Assembly: GCA_003508835.1 (NCBI GenBank)
Contig: PUFA01000006.1
Location: 6,386,001-6,450,000, forward strand
Source: Eonycteris spelaea
Lineage: Eukaryota > Chordata > Mammalia > Chiroptera > Pteropodidae
Direction of reading: 5' to 3'
Length of the DNA stretch: 64,000 nt
The translations under genes and the position numbers were made by a program. Below the pieces are notes generated by a model. It ran no database searches, was not told the DNA's origin, and saw nothing but the letters and a program-made list of their open reading frames with translations. This document shows, in pieces, positions 22,606 through 32,355 of the stretch (position 1 is the first letter of the stretch; the number at the start of each line of letters is the position of its first letter).

Positions 22606-22935
22606 AGAACGCAGCAGGATCCGCTTGGGGCCCTGTGTAGCAGAGCCTTATTTATAGCTCTCCTCTGTCTGGTTCGTTTCCTCTAACTTCCCTGCAGAAT
22701 GATATGAATGAAAATGACACTATTGACTATCTTGGTAACCATAAAAGACCTTATAGAAATAAGATTTTTATAGTTTGTGGACTGGGAGAATCAAAAGACT
22801 AAGAGTTATGGACTCGGAGAATAGGAGAGAATCAAGCTGAGGCGGTAAGAGAAGTCCCTGCGGTGGATCGTCTGCGGGTTTTTTAAAACAAACTCATATA
22901 AATAAAGTGATTGTCTTGAAAGAGTTATGAGAGCC
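22606..22935. promoter_or_regulatory. Candidate conserved non-coding element
   Basis: AT-rich unique block with a consensus MEF2 word in reverse (TTATTTATAG, 22648-22657) and a GGTAACC half X-box (22734-22740), followed by AT-rich sequence containing 'aaataaagtgatt' at 22900-22912. No repeat family and no coding frame. Enhancer role inferred. Confidence 0.4.
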
Positions 22936-23399
22936 CTGAAGCTGGTGGGCAATATCTCTGTGGCCTCTGCAAAGGCGGGAGGGTGGGCATGCTGTCTGCA
23001 CGAGAGGAAACCCTGGCTTTATCCAAGTTCTGCTCCTGGCCTCCTAAGAGAGGAGAAGGAGGCTGCAGCAGGACCTGGAGAGCTGCAGCATTTGGCAGCA
23101 AGAGCTCCAGGACTGGCCCCCCACGAGCTCACCTGTGAAGCCTGCATGCAGATTGAGCCTGCAGATTCAGGGCGGCAGCCTCTCCAGGCTTGAACGAAAA
23201 GACCCCACTTTCCCCCATGAAGACCAAGCATCTAAACCCTGCACAGAGCTGCCCAGCCTCAGCAGAGGAAGCCCTACCATCACACCACCAACAATCCTGC
23301 ATAGAGAGAGTCCTGGCAGCTCCCAGGCTGAGCCTGAGCAGATCCTGTTTAGCAAAATCCTAACCCAGACCCACAAATCTTCAACAGCATCCACTTTGC
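22936..23399. other. Unassigned sequence
   Basis: Frames on both strands (22927-23193, 23019-23231, 23135-23419, 23167-23547) overlap and lack domains. Confidence 0.4.
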
Positions 23400-24190
23400 A
23401 TTTGTATCTTCGGAGATAAACAAGACTCCAACCTGCCCTCAAGGAGCTCTCTATCTGATTGGGAGGATAGAGAGAGAAAGTGTGGGCAGGAAGACATGCC
23501 CACACAGGTACACAGGTATACAGGTACACAGGTATGCAGGTATGCAAGCGCAGACAGAGAGCAGTGTTGAAACTTGGTGATGAAACTTCTGATTTTATTC
23601 ATCCCAACAAACCAGGTGCTGGGCCCTGGGCACACAGAGCTAAATCAGACTCAGTCCCAGGCCAAGAGTTGAATCCCATGGCCAGTGGGGATAGGGACCC
23701 TGATCCTAACTATCATAGTATAGATGTTAAGGGCTGAATCGAACAAACTGCCCAAGGAGTGTGGATTACCTCTGCCCAGGGGTCAGGGAAGTCTCTTCTG
23801 AAGAGGGGACATTTCTGATAAGCCTCAAAGGACAGAGAGGAGTGCACTAGAAAGATGAGGAAGAAAAGGCATGGCTGGCAGGGAAAATGCAAAGGCCCAG
23901 AGGTGACAAAATACAAAATGTATTTGGACATGTCCCAAAGGATTGCCAACTGGAGGGTTGGGGCAGGGGAGTAGAGGTGGGGGGGGGCGGTGTGGAAAGG
24001 AATATTGGGACAGATCTTTATTATTTACATGGTTCATTTTCTGTGGGTAGTAGAGCAGCGTGGAAGCCCTTGAGGGAGAGGGAGCTATGGTCAGATTCAT
24101 GTTTTGGAAAGGTCATATATAGAAGAAAGAAGTCAGGGAGGAGAGGTGACCCAGCCCAGGAGTTCAAACACTGGCAGTAACATTGGAGAG
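23400..24190 (-). mobile_element. L2 LINE, reverse, worn
   Basis: Antisense L2 text: 'caacctgccctcaaggagct', 'caaaggcccagaggtgac' and 'gctatggtcagattcatg', with an intervening octamer repeat. Boundaries are approximate. Confidence 0.65.
23504..23543 (+). repeat. Five tandem octamers (ACAGGTAY)
   Basis: Units ACAGGTAC, ACAGGTAT, ACAGGTAC, ACAGGTAT, GCAGGTAT run head to tail inside the L2 remnant. Each contains CAGGTA, the core word bound by ZEB and Snail-type zinc fingers. Confidence 0.9.
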
Positions 24191-24860
24191 TCATAGCAGA
24201 GGTACAAAGTCAAGGGGATGTGGGAAAGGCTCCTCCCCAGCTTTGCATCTAAAGACTGTCCCCAATCCAGCTAATGGATTTTCAGACAAAAGAGCGCAAT
24301 GGCACACTTATCAGCCAAACAGTCAGCAGCCCAGCTTCCCTGATGTCTCTCCTTCATTCTCCTTTCTCATTCCAGCTGCCCCTAAATGCCCACTTGTTCC
24401 CAGTCCTCTGGAGCAATACCAGGTCTATGCCCTCTGTCACTGTGAAAGGGATAATTCTGAAAACCAGACAGAAACCACCACTCCATCTGGCCAAGCAGCT
24501 CTTCAGAAATAACCGCCAGGCTTAGGGGCCATCCAGCCTCAGGTCTCCTCTCCCCAGGGACCTGAGGACATGGGGTGAAGGCCAAGGACTGCCTGTGGCA
24601 CTTGTCAATGCCCTGACTCCTTGTCTGCAGGCATCGATTTCTCTCCTTCCTGACCTTTCAGGAGAGGCGCTGGAATTCAATGCCCAGTCATTATAGAGCC
24701 AGCGGTCTGAGATGCTAGGAGACCCAGCCCACCCCCCGCCCCCGTGCTGCAGCCCCTCCAGGATGGGATGCGTGTGGGAGAGCAGCCTGACCACCGCTGT
24801 CAGCCTCAGCCAGCCTGAGCATGTCTGAATCCAGGCGAGCCAAGCAGGGCTCGATTCATA
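24191..24860. other. Unassigned sequence
   Basis: No named repeat. Frames at 24183-24525 and the reverse 24522-24869 have no recognised domain. Confidence 0.4.
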
Positions 24861-24965
24861 CGGACTCAAGCTTCAAGGCGAGTTTATGGTTCTTGATTAC
24901 ACCCAGCAGGGAGGCCTTCTTAGTGATGAGAGAGAAAATATTCAACAACCTGTCTTTGCAATGTG
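24861..24965. promoter_or_regulatory. Duplicated unique block, copy A
   Basis: Positions 24881-24960 align without gaps to 26594-26673 at 74 of 80 bases, and weaker similarity extends left to 24861. I recognise no repeat family and see no terminal inverted repeats. It is AT-moderate and carries 'ttagtgatgagaga' and 'aatattcaacaacctgtctt' identical in both copies. The likeliest reading is a duplicated conserved non-coding element. A short exon is possible (a frame from 24821 to 25015 runs through it). Confidence 0.75.
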
Positions 24966-25110
24966 CTGATCTCTTGGAGAGAAGGAGGGCGGGAGGGAGT
25001 GGGGGAGGGGGTTGACAGAAATAAAGTGATTTCTGATTTATGAGAGAGGAGACAGGTTGCTTTTAATTCAAGGCTCCCCAAAAATGCCTCCACGTTTCCT
25101 CTTTCTCATC
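24966..25110. promoter_or_regulatory. Flank of copy A, candidate regulatory
   Basis: A purine-rich run, then AT-rich 'aaataaagtgatt' (25019-25031) and 'ttatgagag', words that recur in the same order at 22900-22931. Weak evidence on its own. Confidence 0.25.
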
Positions 25111-26429
25111 ATCTGTTTTTGCTTTGGTGTAACTTTGAAGCAAAATGATGCCATCCCTGTGGGCCTCCGCAAGGTGGTGGAAAGCTGAGAAGGATGTAGA
25201 GCCCTGAGCACTGGCTCAAAATTGGGGGAGAGAGGACCCCAGTAGCACTGCCTTTTCCAAAGCCCCCCGCTCTCTCCTTCCCTGCCCTTTCACATTGTCC
25301 TTTATACTCAGACTGCCTCTGCTTGTCCTTGGCTTGCAAACGCAGTGCCTGACTCATAATTAGTGCTAATAAATGAAGAAACCGAAGAATGGGTATGTGT
25401 CTGTTCTCCCTCCCTAGGCAGAGACCCCTCGTGCCTCCCACAGCCCCAGTCCAGCAACTTGTACAAACTCAGCACCGATTATAGGTTTTGAATAAATGAA
25501 TGAGTGAATAATAGATTCCACACCCTACAGGGCCTCGGCCGTCCAGCTAAGCTGCCCTTCACTCTGCGCGCTCTCTCTGAAGTTCATTCTCGTTTTAAAT
25601 GATACATCATATGCCCCCAGAAAATGGGATACTGGGGAAGCGAGGGGGCTTTTTTTTTGGAGAGTACATTTTTAGTTGCATCTTAATAATTCATGGGAAC
25701 TAGAGTTTTAAATCCTTGGATTTGCAAGCACCTCCCGGTGTATGGCCATGGGGGTCGGGTGGAGGGAAGAGGGTCCCTCAGTTTCTGGAAGAAACCGAGC
25801 TCTTTCTTCCCAAGGTTTCGGAAAGGAGTCTGGGGGCTGATTATGTTTCCCTTTTCTCCTCTCCCGCAGGTCGTCCTTCCAATCTCCTGACTCCCTGAGG
25901 GCTCTCCCACGGGGCCCAGCCCGGTTAACACTCCTGACACTTTCCTTTCTGTCTTAGTCTCCTTACTTGAGGGATGGAGAGGGGCAACTTAAAAGGAAAA
26001 AGAGGCTCCTTGTCTTTACATAAACATCAGGATTCCAACTTGCAGGGTGTGTCCTGGATGCGGTGGAGAGGGAGCCAGAGGCCCAGTTGGGGAGGGGTGG
26101 GTGGATGACAGCCCGGCCACACCACAGAGGCTCTCACGCAGGACAAGCCACCCTAAAGGAACTTTGCAAGTTCAATGTCTCAGGGGAAGTTAGGCATTGG
26201 GCCTCTGGTCGACCCTGAGGCAGGCTGGGTCAGCAAGCTGGGCTCTCCAGACTGCCAAGGGCCCTGCCTTGCCCGCCCCACCCCCAGGGCTGACCCCCTG
26301 GGGCTGCTGAGAACCCTGTCAACCAACTCCCCTTGCCTCTGGCTCTGTAAACCTTGGTACCCATCGAAAGAGGAGGGGAGCAGCGCTACAGGGAGGATGC
26401 CCGGAGCTCTGAAACTTTACACGGAAAGT
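25111..26429. other. Unassigned sequence
   Basis: A worn L2/MIR tail around 25340-25510 ('gcctgactcataattagtgc', 'gaataaatgaatgagtgaat'). The rest is unassigned. Opposite-strand frames at 25683-25940 and 25693-25898 overlap and are not called. Confidence 0.4.
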
Positions 26430-26985
26430 TAATCCCCTGAAGCGTAGCCCAAAATAAGCCTAATGTGCCGGGAAGTGCCGGTCGCAAGGCCAGACTGCGA
26501 GCGGATGTCTGTGCATCTCCGCCCGGAGCCTGCATTTAGCGCCAGCGAGGGAGTCTGGGCTGGAGCGCTGCTTTCACACCGACTCGAGCCGGCAGTTTAT
26601 GGATCTTGATTGCACCCAGCAGGGAATCCTTTTTAGTGATGAGAGAAAAAATATTCAACAACCTGTCTTTGCATTGGGTGTGTTGGACACACTTCCCTGC
26701 TTCGGAATCAGACATATGCAAGTTGTGGGAGTGAAACTGCTGTCAGCAGGCCAGAAACACTCCTCTCCTCTCCGCGTCCCCGTGGAGGGGGCGGGGAGCC
26801 CAGAGGGGCTGTGGACGGCCCCAGCGCCCCGGGAGAGGAGAAGCAGCACCCCCAGCGAGGCTCCCACCTCGGCCATCCGCCTCCTCGCCTCTCGGGCCGC
26901 CGCCTCCCTCCTCCGCCCGCGGTGTGCGCGCTTGGGCGGTCCTCGGGGAGCCGGCGCCCGCGTGGGGCCCGCTGACAGCAAGCCC
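26430..26985. promoter_or_regulatory. CpG island
   Basis: Enriched in CpG against a CpG-poor background. The core at about 26770-26970 has roughly 24 CpGs in about 210 bp and is very GC-rich, with an SP1-type GGGGGCGGGG at 26787-26796. Vertebrate CpG islands usually mark promoters or poised regulatory elements. No splice-supported exon or known first exon is seen, so it may be the start of a non-coding transcript or an orphan island. Reverse and forward frames of 100-134 codons here reflect GC-rich open composition. Confidence 0.75.
26579..26680. promoter_or_regulatory. Duplicated unique block, copy B
   Basis: Partner of 24861-24965. The gap-free core is 26594-26673. It sits as an AT-richer insert within the CpG-rich region, between a CpG-rich left shoulder and the GC-rich core. 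Differences from copy A are at 6 of 80 bases, all substitutions. Confidence 0.75.
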
Positions 26986-27145
26986 AGTAGAATATTGTAT
27001 TAGTTGGTTGTGAGCTGTGTTCTCGTCAGGGTATCTGAGTTTCACAGAACAGACGGGGTGAGAGTTTTTGTGCTATATCCAGATTGGCTTAAAATAATGT
27101 CGTTTTTGTAGCTTATTAAACCACAGAAACTACACCAAAGTCATC
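26986..27145. promoter_or_regulatory. Candidate conserved non-coding element beside CpG island
   Basis: Composition drops abruptly from the CpG core to AT-rich unique DNA. It contains a RUNX-type AACCACAG at 27119-27126 and TAAT-like words. No repeat family. Function inferred. Confidence 0.4.
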
Positions 27146-27864
27146 TCTGCTGCTGCCAGCAAACTCTCGGAGTTTGGGTAGGAGCTGAGATCAGCTCAGG
27201 GCTCAGGCCCCTTGGCCAGTGGGGGGCAAGGGGGGTAGGAGGGACAAGGGAGGAAAAGAGAAGCAGCCATTTCGTCCTGATGCCTTTCTTGGGAACCAGG
27301 CTGAGGGTTCTGCGGCAACACTGGGCCCCGCCCTGACCCCAGAACCCCCAAGGGAACATCTGAGAAAGCCCAGGGAGGGGGGCCTGGCGGTACAGGGGCT
27401 GCTCGGGGCTGAGGCACTGCCTGGAGGAGAGGAGAAGGTGGGTTAAGGTGGTCGCTGCGTGCCACCAGGGGAAAAGGCTGAAACATGGCAGTCCAGAGCC
27501 CATCCCCAGAGGCCACGTCTAGGCAGGAGTGATGCCGGTCTGAGTTCCAGCCTTTGTCTGGGTTATGGTCTTGTTCCAGGATCACAGAAGAAAGGCAGGG
27601 CCTGGGGAACTGGGAAAGGGAAGGGGCCTGACAGAGGAAGGGTGCCAGGCAGTAAAGGCTCATTGATGCCCCTCCGTGGCTGGAAAGGCCTCCCCCTGCT
27701 TGTCTGGCAGACATACTCCCTCCTAGTCCCAAAAGAATGGCTTGGCTGTGTTTCCTACCTGTAGGGAGAGCAGAGCAAGGGCTCCTTTGAGACTTGCCCA
27801 GGAAGAAATATCAAAACCTTGTTCGATAGCATCCTGCCCAGGTGTGAATGATCTTAACTAGAGC
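27146..27864. other. Unassigned GC-rich sequence
   Basis: The 178-codon reverse frame (27196-27732) and the forward frames overlap and are proline/glycine-rich without domains. They are not called as genes. Confidence 0.4.
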
Positions 27865-28065
27865 TGCTGCGAGGCGGCTTATCTCACTACTCTTCACAAC
27901 GAGCCGATGAGGTATATGCTGTAATGATCCCTAATTGTCAGATGAGACAAGCAAGACTCAGAGAGGTAAAGTGTTTGCCCAAGAACACACAGCTACTAAG
28001 TGGTGACCTCGGAGTTTGAACCCCTGAATGACTACAGAATGAGCGTTTTGACCACTGACCCACAG
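27865..28065 (-). mobile_element. MIR, reverse, near full length
   Basis: Landmarks 'actactcttcacaacgagcc', 'agagaggtaaagtgtttgcc', 'agaacacacagctactaagt' and 'tttgaacccctgaatgac'. Confidence 0.85.
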
Positions 28066-28419
28066 GGCCCCTCCGATATTTGAGACTTAAGAATGAATGG
28101 TATACATCTCTAGTTCTCATCAGTCTCGCCTGAGTGTTTTTGAAATGGGGATGCCAAAAGAAAATGAAATATAGTCAAGAGGAAATCAATGCCTCCCCTC
28201 GTCACTTCCTGATGTGTCTGTCCAATGGCCATGCTTCTGACATCCTGCCTCCCCAGCCTATAGTGTCTCAGGAGGAAATCCAGGGCCCATCCCAGCCCCT
28301 CTAGGGCCAGGCAATGCCCTGCTGTATCTCATGGCACCATGTCTAGGCCACCAGGGCCGAAGGCTTCCCTGCCCTCCTGAGGGACCCATGGGTGTATCAG
28401 GAGCCATTCTCTTCTCAGG
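28066..28419. other. Unassigned sequence
   Basis: Nothing recognised. Confidence 0.4.
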
Positions 28420-28915
28420 GTCTTTATCCACCCAGGTGCCCAGAAACCCAGCAGTCATTCATTCTCAACGACTCCTTCCTTTTCACACTCCCAATATTCG
28501 GTCTACCAACAAATACTGACGCTTCGACCTCCTAAATGGCCTCTCTTCATCCACCCCCCACCCTACCCCAGGCTAAGCCTTATCGCCCTTTAACCTATAT
28601 CGTTGCATCCCTCTGATTGCCAGCCTCTTTGCCTCCAGTCTCTCTCCAATCCATGCTGCAGTCAGATGGAGCCCTCTAAAGTGACCATGCCACTCTCCTG
28701 TGTGACATTCTTCTCAAGGAACCCCACCACCTATGCTATCGGATGGAGGTCTCACACCTTAGCCTGGCCTGCAAAAACCCTTCACAAGCCACCCCTGCTC
28801 ACCTCTCTGCCTCACTCCTGCACACCCTATTACCAACCACCCAGAACGAATGGCCCTTCCAAACCCAAGCTCCTTTATCACCGCCACCCCCCTTTGTCTC
28901 AGTTAGGACCATTTG
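28420..28915 (+). mobile_element. L2 LINE fragment, forward
   Basis: L2 text: 'tctctccaatccatgctgca', 'gaccatgccactctcctgtg', 'gcctggcctgcaaaaaccct' and 'cctcactcctgcacacccta'. The left limit is uncertain. The 105-codon frame within it is element-derived noise. Confidence 0.75.
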
Positions 28916-29049
28916 ACTGATACTCGGGCTTTGTGGGTAAAATCCCCCCAAAAAAGTTCTGCTGAGAACAAAAAGCACGAGACAGAGATAGGGAACATCA
29001 AAGCAATGCCCCAACGCCTGACGCAGAGACCAAGCCACACCTCGAAGTC
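28916..29049. other. Short unassigned gap
   Basis: Nothing recognised. Confidence 0.4.
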
Positions 29050-29290
29050 CAAGAAGTAGTACCTCTTGGTGGTTAAGATTTGGGCCTGGGCCCAATTCCT
29101 AGCTCTCGTATCTGGGCACGTCATTTAAAAAAAAAAATTCTCTGTGCCTCAGTTTCCACATCTGTAAAATCAAGTAAAAATAGTACCTACCCCTAAATTG
29201 ATTGTGAGGATTAAAATAGTTAATATATATAAAGAGCTTAGAACAGGTTTGGCATACAGTTTATATAAATGTTAGCTGCTATTATTATTA
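29050..29290 (+). mobile_element. MIR, forward, near full length
   Basis: 'cttggtggttaagatttggg', 'tgtgcctcagtttccacatc', 'gattgtgaggattaaaatag', 'aagagcttagaacaggtttg' and 'atgttagctgctattatt' follow the MIR consensus through to its 3' end. Confidence 0.92.
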
Positions 29291-29340
29291 TTATTATTGA
29301 TATTGTTATTATATTATCATCATCATCATCACCATCATCT
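29280..29340 (+). repeat. (ATT)n/(ATC)n simple repeat at MIR tail
   Basis: The natural TTATTA tail of MIR has extended into ATT and then ATC units. Confidence 0.9.
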
Positions 29341-29399
29341 CACATGGGCTCCCCAAGCCCCACTTCCTTTGACTTTGACCCCTTTGATCTCGATGACGC

Positions 29400-29560
29400 T
29401 AACAAATTCCCTCTTCTCCCTTCTTCTCCTTCTGCTTCTCCTTTCTCCTCTCTTCTCTCCTCTCTTTTTTTTCTCTCCTCTTCTCTCCCACTCTCCCCTC
29501 TCTCTCTCCCTCTCTCTCTTCCTCTCTGTCTGCCTGTCTCTCTCTCTCTCATTTCTCACA
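29400..29560 (+). repeat. Polypyrimidine (CT-rich) tract
   Basis: About 150 bp composed almost wholly of C and T. It explains the 286-codon serine/leucine-rich forward frame (29297-30157) and the arginine/glutamate-rich reverse frames as composition artefacts. Mirror-like segments could form triplex DNA. Confidence 0.9.
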
Positions 29561-30144
29561 CACGTGTCCAGACTTGTATATTCAGATGCACAAGGGTGCA
29601 CATACTCACACAGCGCTACAAGCACGCTCATGCTCACACCAGCCTCCCACCCTCAGAGCTCTTCTTGTCACCCTGAAGTCCTCTGCAGCCGCCATGTCAG
29701 AGTCCTGGTTTCGACCTCTCTACCCCTTTGCCGCATCGGAATCCAAAGTCAGGAGCTCCCCAAGAGTCCTCCCCAGTGCCTCCCACTGCCCAGAGGACTA
29801 AGCACACCGTATCCAGTGATGCCTCCCGCTTCAGCAGAGCTCAGCCTCCCCTCCACATCAAACCAGGAAGCAGGAGGTCCCACCAGAATTAGAAATGTTT
29901 GCTTCCTGGGAAGTTTGTTGTGGTCTGCTCTGCAAAGTGCCAAAGGCACTCCAGATTTTCATTCACGAGTGCTAGGCAGGACTTCCTGGCTGCCGCACAG
30001 AAGCTTCTGGACAAGGCCCCTTTCACACCAGGAACCTTTCATAACACCCAGCCCAACCTATCTCTTTAATGCATCAAACCTCTATTTCAGGGGAGGGCAA
30101 AGGGGAGATTTGGAGAGAGGCAAAACCGAATTCAACTCCGAAAC
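29561..30144. other. Unassigned sequence
   Basis: CA-rich at the start, then ordinary unique DNA. Confidence 0.4.
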
Positions 30145-30255
30145 CTCCCTAGTATGATTTCTGGTACAACCCTCGACTTCTCTGAGTCTGCTTCTTCTCT
30201 GAGACAATAATCTGTACTTAGGGCTGTTTATGGTGAGTGATAAGGAAAATGAATG
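30145..30255 (+). mobile_element. MIR fragment, forward, worn
   Basis: 'ctctgagtctgcttcttctc' followed by 'gtgataaggaaaatgaatga' follows the spacing of the MIR 3' half. Weak match. Confidence 0.5.
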
Positions 30256-31134
30256 AGTGTACTAGAGAAATTCTGAAGCCTCAGTGGAAGTTGTTCATCA
30301 CCTTGGGGCTGTGCTAGCCACTCTCTGTTTGCTGTCTCCCAGATCCATTTTCTGCCCTGCTCTGTGCCACAGAGGTCTCACCAACAAGAAGGGTGTCCCC
30401 CAGACTCCCCACCTGCCGGCTTCCAATCGAGTCCAGCCTCTGTGCAGCACCAGCAGGAGATGGAAAGCAGGAAAAGAGAGAGGTTGGGACTGTGTCTTCG
30501 TTTCTTCCTGAATTGCTGCATGCTGCATTCGGGCCCTGGCTCTGACAGTCCACGGCCACACCTCTTTAAGTAGCCTCCTTCTCTGTCCCTCTTTCTCGTG
30601 TGCCTTCAGGCTAAGAGTAGCCGTAGCTTCCTTCCTCCTATTACTAATGTCCAGATGCTTTTCCATCCTTTGTTGTTTCTCTAACACCTGCCTCTTCCTC
30701 TCAAATCAAACTATCTTCAGCCTTTTTGGGTGTGTCAACTTTCCCAAGCTAATCCCAGTGCAGATCGTAATTAGACCTACCAGCTTCTTCCATGCTCACC
30801 TGGCTATTCTGTGTCTTGAAGATGCCCTGGGCGCCCAGCTCTGCCACCCTTGCTTGCTGAGTCCCTGAGGTTTCGGGTCCCTGAGGACTGGCAGGAAGAA
30901 GTTGGTGAAAACAGGAAGGACTGGAGCGGTTGTGGATAGCTGCCCCACGGGTTCCTACAGCGGAAGGAGCTTCATCTCCCACTCTCTTGCCATGGAAGCT
31001 CCCTCCAGGCAGAGCAGGCGGCCTGTGTGGGGGAAGACCTGCGCTGGCCTGGCCGAGGGCAGCCCCTGAGAGACTGAGCCAGGAGCGGCCTTTGTCCCCC
31101 ACACCTGGAGCTCGGCACCAGCTTTGCCTGCGCT
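30256..31134. other. Unassigned sequence
   Basis: Overlapping frames on both strands (30298-30687 and neighbours) without domains. Confidence 0.4.
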
Positions 31135-31280
31135 GTGGAAGCTCTGGTTTAATTAAGGATCTTAGGAGAGAATTCTCTCTTGTTATTTTCTGAATAAATT
31201 AAGGAAGTAACTTTGATGCAATATCATTTTCATCTAATCAGGAACATTCTGAAATTACCATATTGTTTTCCATTAGAAAC
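31135..31280. promoter_or_regulatory. Candidate conserved non-coding element
   Basis: AT-rich unique island in GC-richer DNA. It includes 'gtttaattaagg' (homeodomain-like) and a 14-bp palindrome GAGAGAATTCTCTC at 31166-31179. Regulatory role inferred. Confidence 0.35.
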
Positions 31281-32194
31281 CCCATCACCCCCCAAATCAG
31301 ATAACCAGGCTGGAGGCTGCCAAGGCCCCTCTGTCCTGGGGCGGGTGCGTGCTTCAGGGACAAAAGTGACAAAAAACGGACTCACAGATCCCTCTATGCC
31401 TCCTGGAGTTCAAGAGACTGCCCATGGCTCTCAGCAGGACTCCTGGGCCCTGGCCTGGGCTGAAGAGGGGTCCCCCAGGTCAAAGGTAAAGGGGAGGGGC
31501 CCAGAGAGGCCTGCAGAGCAGGTTGAGTCAGATGGGAACCTGCCCAGGAGCTTCTCCTTAGTTTGGCTGGGAAGCAGGACAGGTCAGGCTCTTTATCTTG
31601 AGTCCCCATTCCCCCCCACCCCAGGCAGCCTCACAAGGAAGGGGGTTCATAGGGTCCTGGCTGGCACGTGGGTGGGGGAGGGAATAAGGCCTGGGGATCC
31701 CCAACATCTAAGAAAAAGCTGAAGACCGCCCACATGAGGTGGAGCCAGAAGCTGCTGGGAATTTGCAAAATTTCCCCACAAAGCTGATTTCCCATCTCTG
31801 ACGAAGCTCCCCGAAGGCTTGAGTGGAGGTTGTCAAGACCAGAGCAAGGCAGGGGACCATTGAGGGGAGATGGGAAGATCCCTGGGCTGGACCACCATCC
31901 AAGGAGCCTCATTGTCACAGTCTACTGCCTCCTCCTCCTCCAGGGTGCTCCCCAATCCATCTCAGCAAGGTGGGAGCTGAGGCCAGTGAGAGTCCAGGGC
32001 ACAAACCCAGGCCCCCCTTTCTGAGGACCTTTCCAGGGCTATGCAATCATGTACTGAGAGAGACTCAAGCTCACGCTTAAGAAAAGACGGTAATTTTTTT
32101 AGAAGTGCCTGGTGATAGGGTCAGAATCTCTTTCTGTTGGCCTGCTTGTCTCTATTAACTTTTCTCAGTTTCTGTGACTTTAACTCTAGACTCT
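31281..32194. other. Unassigned sequence
   Basis: The 169-codon frame 31213-31722 overlaps frames on the opposite strand and has no domain. Not called. Confidence 0.4.
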
Positions 32195-32355
32195 CTCCCC
32201 CTCTTCCTCCCCCTTCCCGTCTTCTTTTCCCCTCTCCCCCCTTCCTCTCTTCCTCTCTCCCTCTTTCCTCTCTACTCTCCCCTCCCCTCCTCTATTCTCT
32301 TCCCTTCCCTACCCTTTCTCTCCCCTCCCTCCTCTCGTCTCTCCTTCTTTCCTGT
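32195..32355 (+). repeat. Polypyrimidine (CT-rich) tract
   Basis: About 160 bp with very few purines. Accounts for the serine/proline/leucine-rich frames at 32137-32595 and 32174-32515. Confidence 0.9.

Noticed and set aside
24925..24970. Box C-like GTGATGA and box D-like CTGA in copy A, suggesting a C/D snoRNA
   Set aside because: The spacing is too short, there is no terminal stem, and copy B lacks the CTGA.
22900..25046. Shared 13-mer 'aaataaagtgatt' plus 'ttatgagag' at 22900-22931 and 25019-25046, as a second duplicated element
   Set aside because: Exact 13-mer pairs are expected by chance many times in 64 kb, and the surrounding sequence does not align.
29297..30157. The longest open frame in the window (286 codons)
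   Set aside because: It is driven by a polypyrimidine tract, is serine/leucine-rich, has no domain, and is overlapped by arginine/glutamate-rich frames on the other strand.
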